This document shows positions 56,777 through 64,000 of a stretch of DNA of 64,000 nt, one piece after another. The stretch comes from Mycoplasmataceae bacterium (lineage in GTDB: Bacteria > Bacillota_I > Bacilli_A > Mycoplasmatales > Mycoplasmoidaceae): assembly GCA_031260145.1 (NCBI GenBank), contig JAIRKL010000004.1, positions 1 to 64,000 of the forward strand, in the 5' to 3' direction. The first letter of the stretch is position 1; every line of letters starts with the position of its first letter. The position numbers and the translations under genes are program-made. Below the pieces are notes generated by a model, which was not told the DNA's origin, made no database searches, and was given only the letters and a program-made list of their open reading frames with translations.

Positions 56777-56800
56777 TTTATTTTTAAGAAGAAAAATCAA

Positions 56801-58216
56801 CTAAATTTTTTTCATTACTTCTTTTAATAATTCATATATATATTTAATTGAATCAATTTCAGCATATTCATTTGGAGTATGAACTTCAAAAATATTTGGT
56901 CCAATTGAAACTGGTATCATTTTTGGATATTTATCAACAATATAACCAAATTCAAGACCAGCATGAATACTCATTATTTTCATTTCCTTATTAAACTTTG
57001 TATTAGCAATGTTAACAATAAAATTAGCTAGAGGGTTATTTAACATTGGAGTTAATCCAGGCAAATAATGTTCTCCAACAGTTGCTTTAACATTGGCGAT
57101 TTGAGTTAATGCAACAAGCTTGTTAGCTAATTTTTTATCAAAATATTTATAGGAACTTCTATTTAATCAAATTAATGTTACCACATTTTCTAAGACAAAT
57201 ATTTTTCCAATGTTAGTTGAACTTGTTGTCATATTTTGTTTAAAACTATATGTATTCATACCATTATTTGCAGCTACAATAAAATTAATTAGATTTTTTG
57301 TTGAATCATCATCAAAATCATCAAGTTCATAGTTATCAATTTCATCTATTGCAAGTTTTAAATTTGGTTCATATTCCTCGTAAGCTTGTTTAAATTGATT
57401 AAATATTTCATTTGATTCTTTTTTAAATTCTTCGATGTCATTTTCGAAACTAATTATTACTTCACAACTTCCAGGTATTGCATTAGCCACCTCTCCAGCT
57501 TTAACATTTACAATATTGAATTTGAATTTTTTATACATTTCAAATAAAATATTAAAAGTTTCAACAATACAATTCGCACGTTTTTCATGAATAGTTGCAC
57601 CACTGTGACCGCTGATTCCATCATAAATCTTAAAAATGTATTTTTTGAGACTCATTTTTTTTCTAATCATTGGAATATCAACAATTACATTATTTGAACT
57701 TGCGCTACCAATTGTTATTGCTCATTCTTCTTCGCTATCTAGGTTTATTAGATATTTAGAAGTGAAGAAACCTTCTTGCAACATCGCTGCACCAATTGTT
57801 GTTGTTTCTTCTTCAACTGTTAAAAGTAATTCAAATTCAAAGTCCTTTGTTTCTTCATCAGTTGCAAATGCAAGTATGTAAGCTACTCCAATTCCATTAT
57901 CGGCACCCAATGTGGTTTTATTGGCTTTAATTATTTTATTATCAATACACTGAATTTCAATCGGGTCTTTTAAGAAGTTATGTTTTGAATCTGGAGTTTT
58001 TGAACCAACCATGTCAATGTGTGCTTGATAAAGAATTCCTGTTTTATTTTTTCCACTTTTTTTGCCATAAATATTACCAACTGAGTCAACATATGTTTCA
58101 ACACCAACATCTTTTAATTCCCTTAATAAGTATTCACGAATTTCACCTTCATTTCCACTAGTATGTGGAATATTACAAATTTCCGCAAAATATTTAAGTA
58201 CTAAATCTTGTTTCAC
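56801..58216 (-). CDS. pepD: Aminoacyl-histidine dipeptidase (M20 peptidase)
   Basis: PepD (peptidase D/carnosinase-like) hydrolyses Xaa-His dipeptides and supplies amino acids. The 471-residue protein starts at GTG 58216, 6 nt after TATAAT. Metal-binding residues occur in YQAHIDMVG (His, Asp), TLGADNGIGVAY (bridging Asp), TVEEETTTIGA (general base Glu and ligand Glu), INLDSEEE (Asp) and IHAGLEFGYI (His). An internal lid domain, YDGISGHSGATIHEKRAN, contains the dimer-domain His. Divergent promoters serve pepD and rplW. Confidence 0.93.
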
Positions 58217-58259
58217 AAATTAATTATAATTGCAGGCATGTTTAATATAATATCTATAT
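58217..58259. promoter_or_regulatory. Divergent promoters of pepD and rplW
   Basis: Plus-strand TATAAT at 58246-58251 ends 8 nt before the rplW ATG (58260). Minus-strand TATAAT ends 6 nt before the pepD GTG (58216). Confidence 0.6.
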
Positions 58260-59069
58260 ATGGATTTTACTAATATCATTATTTCAACATATGCTACTGA
58301 AAAAACTCATAAGGCACAAACTAATGATGTTGCTCCAAAATATTCTTTTATTGTCGCAATGAAAGCATCAAAAGAACAAATACTTTTAGCTTTTCAATCA
58401 CTTTATGGTGTCAGAGCTACAAATATTTCGACACAAATTAGAAAATCTGTTAGAGTTAAAAAAGGAACTGATAAACCAGGTTTCTCACAAGCTTTTAAAA
58501 TTGCTCATATTTCATTAGAAAAAGGTTTGAAATTAAATATGACTGAGGAAGAATTAACAAAGTGAGAAGAACAAAGAAAATCAAAAATCCAAACAGCTAA
58601 GGAAAAGAATAAAATTAGTCATCCTAAACAAACTTCGGCAAAAAAAGTTGAGAAAAAAGCTAAGAAAATTGAGAAGAAAAATAAAAAATATGAAGATAAA
58701 ACAAAGCCTAAAAAAGAACATGAAGTAGAATTCTCAAATATTACGAAAAAATTAAGAGTTAAAAAGATTGAAAATGAAGAAGAGAAAATAACTTCTAATC
58801 TTGTTAAACAAAAAGAACCTTATATTATTGTGTCCTCTACTGATAAAGGAAATTTAGTTTTAAAAAGTGGTGAAATAGTTACAAAGAAATATGTTATTAG
58901 TGAAATAGATGAAAACGACCAGCCTTTTGCTCTTAAGACAAAAAATAATCTTTTAATTACTGTTCATCCGAAAGCTGATATTGTTGATTATGTCCGAACA
59001 AAGCCGAATAAAGCTTCTCATGATAACCTTTCAGAATCTGAAGTTGTAAAAGAAGATTCAAAGAAGTAA
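58260..59069 (+). CDS. rplW: Ribosomal protein L23 with long C-terminal extension
   Basis: L23 lies at the peptide exit of the 50S subunit and docks SRP and trigger factor. Residues 1-100 form the L23 fold: IISTYATEKTHKAQTN, YSFIVAMKASKEQILLAFQS LYGV-type helix, and VRVKKGTDKPGFSQAFKIAH then ISLEKGLKLNM. About 165 extra residues follow: Lys/Glu-rich (KKVEKKAKKIEKKNKKYEDK), then a strand-rich end (PYIIVSSTDKGNLVLKSGEI). Usually rplW lies in the S10 operon between rplD and rplB; here it stands alone between pepD and a phosphoesterase. Whether another L23 exists elsewhere is unknown. Confidence 0.9.
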
Positions 59070-59072
59070 TTT

Positions 59073-60083
59073 ATGAAAATAGAACAACTAATAAAAATTA
59101 GTTCTTCTAAATGAGAAAAAAAGCGAATTGAAGAATGAAATAAAAAATGTAAAGAAGCACTAAACTTGCCTCCTACTTCATATTTATCAAATAAAAAAAG
59201 ATATATTTCTCTTTTAAAAAAGGTAAAAAAAGCAGGATTTAATGCTAAATTAACTTCTGCAATCTTGCAACCCGAAAATGAAAATCTTTGACAAGAATAT
59301 CGTTTTTCTATGTGAAAAAAGAAAATGAGCGTTTTTCATGGAGGAATCCCAAAGTGGTTTATGGAAAGAAAATACTTTAATAAGTTAAAAGATTATTATA
59401 AAAATCCTATTAAGCATGAACTTATAGAATGAAAAGATGAAAAAAAAATAAAAATCATTATTATTGGAGATACACATACTTCAACAAAATGAGAAAGTTT
59501 ATTTAAAAAAGAAAAACCTAATATTACAATACACACCGGGGATTTTATTGAATTTGATTGTTTTGGTTTTAATATTGAAAATGGCAGGAAAAATAAAAGT
59601 TTTCAATATTGAATAAATGGAAATCATGAGGTTGTTAATCAAATATGAAGGATGAATTTAGATGATTCATATTTTTCTCGCATGTTTGAAGAATATAAAG
59701 TTTTCAAAATACAAAAAAAAGTTTTTTTGTTAACTCATTTTTTCGAAGATCCTGCAAGAATTATTAAGACCGTTTCAAAAAGAACTGGAAAATTTTTCGA
59801 TGTTATAAAATGAGAAAATGATTTGATAAAAAAATATAAACCGGATTTTATTGTTAGCGGCCATACACATGTGGCGCATATTTTAAAGAAGAAAGAATAT
59901 ACTCTTTTAAATCCTGGTTCAGCAGTAAAGGAAGCGGTACGAAAAAGTGAAGGTTCTGAAATAAATTATCCTTCTTATATAGTTGGGTATGCACAAAATG
60001 GTAATTTTGAGTTTTTATTTTCAAAAGCAATAGGATTTAAAAAATCCAAAAAAGTAAAAACTTATAGCAATAATGATGAATAA
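59073..60083 (+). CDS. Calcineurin-like metallophosphoesterase
   Basis: The 336-residue protein follows rplW by 3 nt and is probably cotranscribed. After a basic, Trp-rich N-terminal region of about 120 residues (at least five TGA codons), the phosphoesterase motifs appear: IIGDTHTS (usual GDxHG), HTGDFIEFD (GDxxD), WINGNHEVVN (GNHE), LLTHFFED and VSGHTHVAH (GHTH), then LLNPGSAVKEAV (NPGS). The NPGS end is typical of YfcE/MJ0936-type enzymes. Likely substrates are phosphodiesters or nucleotides; I cannot say which. The N-terminal part has no match I recognise. Confidence 0.85.
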
Positions 60084-60105
60084 AAGATAAATTAATTAAC
60101 TTATC

Positions 60106-60543
60106 TTAATTATCAATCCCTAATCTTTCTCTTGCAGTTTTAGCGTTACTTTTTCCTTTAATACTTTTCCCACCATTTGGTTGCGAAACTAAATAAACCG
60201 CTTCTTTAGCAATATCTTTTGAAGATTTAAAACAAAAGATAATGATAAAACTAATAAATAACATAATTGCAACTAAAATTGTAGCACCAAATGCAACTCA
60301 TCCAGCAATTGTAAATTTGTGATTTTCATCAGTAATTAAGAATAATTTTTGAAATCAGTCAGGAGATTTACTTTGAAAATCAACATTATTTAAATTCATA
60401 TTTCCAATTAACATTAAAAGTATGTAAGTAATGTATACACTTGTAATAATGATAGTAAACACTACTCATGCTTTTTTTCCAGAATTACCCTTATATAACT
60501 TATTAGCTCTACTTTCTCGTTCTGCTTTTGAAATAAAAGGCAT
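60106..60543 (-). CDS. Hypothetical two-TM membrane protein
   Basis: The 145-residue protein starts MPFISKAERESRANKLYKGN and has membrane helices near 26-48 (VVFTIIITSVYITYILLMLI) and 82-107 (VAFGATILVAIMLFISFIII), with an Asn/Asp-rich loop between. The cytoplasmic tail is basic (SIKGKSNAKTARERLG). TATAAT ends 9 nt before the ATG. It converges on the phosphoesterase gene. The family is unknown to me. Confidence 0.7.
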
Positions 60544-60648
60544 ATTATGAATATTATAAAGAAATACTAAAAACTACTGTTTTTGTTTCTAATATTTTTT
60601 TTCAGTTTTAATATTGTTCTTTTTAATTTTTATGCTAATTATGAAAAT

Positions 60649-60676
60649 TAGTATGTTATAATTTATTAACATACTA
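60649..60676 (+). promoter_or_regulatory. Perfect inverted repeat spanning the -10 box of the serB-like gene
   Basis: TAGTATGTTA (60649-60658) and TAACATACTA (60667-60676) form 10-bp perfect arms around 8 bp; the TATAAT box (60657-60662) begins in the left arm and extends into the centre. It lies just before GTG 60681 and looks like an operator. Confidence 0.6.
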
Positions 60677-60680
60677 TATT

Positions 60681-61355
60681 GTGAAAAAATTAATTTTTGT
60701 TTTTGATGTTGATTCAACAATCATAAAGATAGAATCATTAAATAATATTATTTCAAAAAATATTAAAAATGAAGATGAAATAAAAAGATTAAGTGAAATT
60801 TCTGCAAAAGCATTGAATGGTGAATATGATTATCATAAGGCTTTCTTAGAAAGATTTTATTTAACCAAATTAACAAAGGAAAATTTCATTAATGAAAATA
60901 AAATAATTGAAAAAAATTTGATTCATGGGATAAAGAGAATTATTAATTTTATTAAAAAACAAAAACATGAAATATTTTTGGTTTCCGGAGGATTTCGTAT
61001 TAACATTTTACATGTTGCTAAATTGCTTAAAATAATCCCTTCTAAAATTTTTAGTAATGATTTTTCAATTAATAAAAGTGATAATACTCTTTCTTTAATT
61101 GAAAGCTCTTTAATTTATGGAAATGGAAAAAGTATTATTTGCAAAAAAATTAAAGATATGTTCGAAAATCCAACACTAATAATGATAGGGGATGGAGTGA
61201 CTGATTTAGAAGTTTACAAAGAAAAAATAGCAGATGAATTCATTGGAGTAGGATATGTTGTTAGTCGTGAAAAAGTATTAAAAGAATCTAATTATTTTGC
61301 GAAAAATATCAATGAACTTAGAGACATTATTAAACAAATTATTTTAAAATATTAA
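60681..61355 (+). CDS. HAD phosphatase, SerB-like
   Basis: The 224-residue protein starts at GTG 60681. HAD motif I is FDVDSTIIKIES (both Asp present), motif II FLVSGGFRINIL, and motif IV IMIGDGVTDLEVYK; Lys of motif III is probably in GNGKSIICKK. The helical cap SEISAKALNGEYDYHKAFLE matches phosphoserine phosphatases (HAD-IB). Serine synthesis is rare in mollicutes, so it may act on another phosphomonoester. Its promoter carries an inverted repeat, so it may be regulated. The ligase gene follows 15 nt downstream. Confidence 0.8.
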   Translation: MKKLIFVFDVDSTIIKIESLNNIISKNIKNEDEIKRLSEISAKALNGEYDYHKAFLERFYLTKLTKENFINENKIIEKNLIHGIKRIINFIKKQKHEIFLVSGGFRINILHVAKLLKIIPSKIFSNDFSINKSDNTLSLIESSLIYGNGKSIICKKIKDMFENPTLIMIGDGVTDLEVYKEKIADEFIGVGYVVSREKVLKESNYFAKNINELRDIIKQIILKY

Positions 61356-61370
61356 AAATATAATAGGGTT

Positions 61371-62729
61371 ATGCTTAAAACTCAATTAGAATTTTTAAAA
61401 AAAATTGTTTTAGAACTTCAGGCTTCAAATTCAGTGATAGACAAAACCATGATTTTACAAAAATATCATGATTTAAATCCTGAATTTTTTGAAAAAATAT
61501 TTGACTATATATATTCATATGACAAAAAATATTGAATCACAAGTGATAATATTGAAAAAATGAAAAATACTTTTTCAAAGAATAAGTACGCCTTTTCTTT
61601 TGAAAATGATTTATTTGAAATCCTTAACCCATTAATTAATAGAGATATCACTGGACATAATGCAATTCATTATGTAATTGATTTTATTAATTTCATCGGG
61701 AAAGAATACGAAGAAATATTCTTCTTTATAATCAATAAAGATATTAAAGCAGGAACAAATGCTGCTTTAATTAATAAGGTTTCGCCAAATTCAGTAAAAG
61801 AATTCCATGTGTCATTAGCTCAAAGAAATGATGAAGCTCCCAAAGTACACGAAGTAAACTTTAACAATCAATCTTGAATGATTAGCCGAAAACTTGATGG
61901 TGTTCGTGTTATTTCTTATCTTAATGGAACGCAACCGATATTTTTTAGTAGAACTGGCACAATTTTTACAACACTTGGAAGGTTAAATGATGATGTGATA
62001 AATATTTTAAAAAAAGCAAAAGAAAAATTTAATGATGACTTCGTTCTTGATGGCGAATGTTGTTTAATTGATGAAAATGGCAAAGAAGATTTTAATGAAA
62101 TTATGAAACAAATTACAAGAAAAAATTTTACTATTATCAAACCAGTTTATATCCTTTTTGATTTAATAAGTAAAAAAGAATTTGATTCAAGAAAAGGAGA
62201 AACTATTTTCAAAGAAAGAATGAAAAAATTGGAAGAACTTGAAATTGAAAAAAAATGCAATTTTATTAAACTTGTTGAACATAAAAATGCAATAAATGAA
62301 ATAGACTATAAGGAATGAGTTGAAAAAAGCCAAACATCTCAATGAGAAGGGTTGATGTTGAGAGATGAAAACTCAATATATACCGGAAAAAGGAGTTTTG
62401 ACTTGCAAAAAATCAAAGCTTTTTATGATGCTGAATATGAGGTTATTGGAATTGAAATAGGTAATAAAAAAATGCTTGATATTAGTGGAGTTATGCAAAA
62501 CACTGAGTGCGTAAAAAGCTTAATAATTGAACATAAAAATACACACACTAATGTCGGAAGTGGTTTAAGTGATGAACAGCGTGTTGTCTGATTCAAAAAT
62601 CCAGAATTAATAATGAATAAAATCATCACCGTTCAATACTTTTCAGAATCTATAGATAGTAAAACAAATAAACCAAGTTTGCGCTTCCCAACTTTAAAAT
62701 TTGTTCATGGTGAAAAAAGAGAAGTTTAA
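61371..62729 (+). CDS. ATP-dependent DNA ligase, phage-like
   Basis: The 452-residue protein has the nucleotidyltransferase motifs of ATP-dependent ligases: motif I SRKLDGVRVIS with Lys 174 as the adenylated residue, FVLDGECCLID (motif III, Glu 229), YILFDLIS, EGLMLRDENS (motif IV, from 326) and LQKIKAF (motif V). The N-terminal region FFIINKDIKAGTNAALINKV resembles the DLxCGVxxxxINKV segment of T4-type phage ligases. The C-terminal OB fold follows (GSGLSDEQRVVW). Mollicutes normally use NAD-dependent LigA, so this may be a replacement or an addition. TATAAT ends 6 nt before the ATG. Confidence 0.88.
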
Positions 62730-62850
62730 TAAATAAAACAACTTTTCTCTTTATTTTTTTTCTTAAAAATAGTTTAATCATTTTATTGTAAAATAGATGA
62801 ATCATCTTTTACATATTTTCTGTATGTACTTACTGGAAAATTTGATAAAA

Positions 62851-63234
62851 TTATTCTATTTTTAAGTTATTTAAAATAATAACTTTATCTAATTTTTCTC
62901 CTTGTATTTTCTGAACTTGTTCAATATTAGTAATTTTCTCTCCTTGAAGTTTTTGTACCTCTTTTATTTCTTTAATTTCTTCTCCTTGGATATCAAGTTT
63001 TGAATCAATCTTCTCTAATCTTTTTAAAATCTCACCAATAATATCTGGTTTTGGTGTTCTTCCAGAATATGAAAACTTGCTCATTACTATCTCATCTCCT
63101 TCTTTTATATATTTATTAGTGGATTCGTTAACATAATAATTCTCTTTCTTACCCATCTTTTTAATTATAGACTCGAGTTTTTTTGAATTTTCTGGTTTAT
63201 TAGTGTTATTTACTTGATTATTATTGAATATCAT
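62851..63234 (-). CDS. Coiled-coil family protein, copy 3
   Basis: From ATG 63234 the protein has 127 residues. It shares the IFNNNQVNNTNK start, KMGKKENYYVNESTNKYIKE, SGRTPKPDIIGEILKRLEKI and the LNNLKIE end with copies 1 and 2, but the front block is more diverged. The coiled coil has two 14-residue repeats, EVQKLQGEKITNIE and QVQKIQGEKLDKV. The start is fixed by the shared leader box; a longer frame from 63348 would ignore it. It lies between the ligase and a membrane-protein gene. Function is unknown. Confidence 0.75.
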   Translation of the reverse strand: MIFNNNQVNNTNKPENSKKLESIIKKMGKKENYYVNESTNKYIKEGDEIVMSKFSYSGRTPKPDIIGEILKRLEKIDSKLDIQGEEIKEIKEVQKLQGEKITNIEQVQKIQGEKLDKVIILNNLKIE

Positions 63235-63274
63235 ACATCCTTTATATTGTAAAAATAAATGAAAAAGTAAACTT
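63235..63274 (-). promoter_or_regulatory. Shared leader/promoter box, copy C
   Basis: On the minus strand TTTACTTTTTCATT, then TTTTTACAATATAAAGG and ATGT, precedes ATG 63234. It matches the box at 1621-1657 almost base for base. Confidence 0.65.
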
Positions 63275-63424
63275 TTAAGATTAACATGAAAAATTATTTT
63301 TAAAATAGCACATTTATTTAGTAAATATTTAAAAGATTTAATTTTCATTTTTTAGAGATAAAAGTTATCCCATTTTTTGTGATTAATCCAAAAAAAATCT
63401 ATATTTGTAAAATATAATTTATTG

Positions 63425-64000
63425 GTGGAAAAAGTTATCATCTTAAAAAACAAAAGTTTTAAAATAACTAATAAATTTTTCGCTTATTTATTATTACTTT
63501 CGGTTCTCACCGGTGTTGTTTTACAAATTTTTGGTGAATATCATTTTGGACTTTCTGAGAATGATGTTTGTACAAATGAATGACAAAGATTTTGTAAAAT
63601 TGTACTTCGAGATTATTTATTTTTTTATACCAATCAGTCCAATATATTATTAGGTATATATGCTTTAATGACAATTTTTAATTACAAAAAACAATCAATT
63701 ATGGGAATTATTTCATTAGGAAATATGTCTATTGTTTGTATGTTTTTTTGAATTGGATATGGAATTATTAATTTTGATTTTAATTGGAATATTTTCATAA
63801 ATATTGCTTCTATATTGAATCATGGCATTAATATTTTATTGGGTATTGTTGTTTTTATACTTTATTGTGTATATATAAGGAGAGATGACACATATAAATA
63901 TCAGGACGTTCTTAAATATTTTTTAATTGTTCCTTTTTTCTTTGTTTGTTGTGATATAATAATGAATTTTTCACCTTTTTTCTCTAAAGATGGTTCAACT
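63425..64000 (+). CDS. Integral membrane protein, Pr6Pr-like (cut by window end)
   Basis: The frame from GTG 63425 (TATAAT ends 6 nt upstream; TTG 63422 is also possible) runs off the window after 192 residues. At least four or five membrane helices are visible. FFYTNQSNILLGIYALM (about 68-84) matches the xFTxQSN motif of the Pr6Pr/FAR-17a-type membrane proteins, and WIGYGIINFDFNW then ILNHGINILLGIVVFILYC fits the same pattern, with the conserved His. Function of the family is unknown in bacteria. Confidence 0.6.

Noticed and set aside
13501-62729. Many genes appear cut into pieces by TGA codons.
   Set aside because: The pieces join perfectly when TGA is Trp (for example rpoB, parC, gatA, miaB), and conserved Trp positions fall on TGA. 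This is genetic code 4, not pseudogenisation.
62851-63348. Longer start for coiled-coil copy 3 at 63348.
   Set aside because: It would place the conserved leader box inside the coding region; the other copies start right after the box.
1-64000. CRISPR array or Cas genes; the Fe-S nuclease might be Cas4.
   Set aside because: No regularly spaced repeats were seen, and the nuclease domain is fused to a helicase as in Add/RecB proteins.

Overview
The window is a very AT-rich chromosomal segment from a wall-less bacterium of the Mollicutes (Mycoplasma-like). Nearly every long gene is open only if TGA is read as tryptophan. Lipoprotein signal peptides are of mycoplasma type, release factor 1 is present, and the tmRNA tag resembles mycoplasma tags. 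I cannot name the species. No tRNA, rRNA, CRISPR array or intact insertion sequence is visible.

Layout. 1-4600: an accessory, surface-protein region with broken or paralogous minus-strand genes carrying a phage tail-like motif, a coiled-coil family gene, a secreted protein and a lipoprotein. 4648-13336: plsY, SRP RNA, a U32 protein, the helicase loaders dnaI/dnaB, prfA, a second lipoprotein, an aminotransferase and a Lys-rich protein. 13501-17906: a large UvrD-type helicase fused to a RecB-type nuclease, followed by a second nuclease. 18149-25713: a 1227-residue membrane/Ig-like protein, a SWIB-domain protein, grpE and parC. 25828-33148: dnaX, gatB, gatA and an amidohydrolase. 33491-34855: a second coiled-coil family copy and a membrane gene broken in a poly(A) tract. 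35090-48575: fusA, a PolA-type 5' exonuclease, dnaG, rpoB and rpoC. 48635-52649: a methyltransferase, a degenerate glycosyltransferase and a decaying membrane-protein locus. 52849-64000: a nuclease, dnaN, tmRNA, miaB, pepD, an isolated rplW, a metallophosphoesterase, a serB-like phosphatase, a viral-type ATP-dependent DNA ligase, a third coiled-coil copy and the start of a membrane protein.

How genes work together. Replication and repair are heavily represented: dnaB/dnaI, dnaG, dnaX, dnaN, parC, 5' exonuclease, ligase, helicase-nuclease and separate nucleases. Translation and tRNA maturation are represented by prfA, fusA, gatA/gatB, miaB, tmRNA, and the probable TrhP (U32) and TrmR (methyltransferase) pair for wobble-uridine modification.

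Expression signals are striking. At about twenty transcription-unit starts a TATAAT box ends only 6-12 nt before the start codon, which predicts mostly leaderless mRNAs. A strong Shine-Dalgarno is seen inside the rpoB-rpoC operon. Several genes look interrupted by one missing A in poly(A) tracts or by similar single-base events.

The least expected items are the SWIB-domain protein, the phage-like ATP-dependent ligase, the helicase/Fe-S nuclease fusion, the dispersed coiled-coil family with its shared leader, and the isolated, C-terminally extended L23 gene. I identify no complete new system with certainty; the helicase-nuclease module at 13501-17906 and the coiled-coil family are the best candidates.
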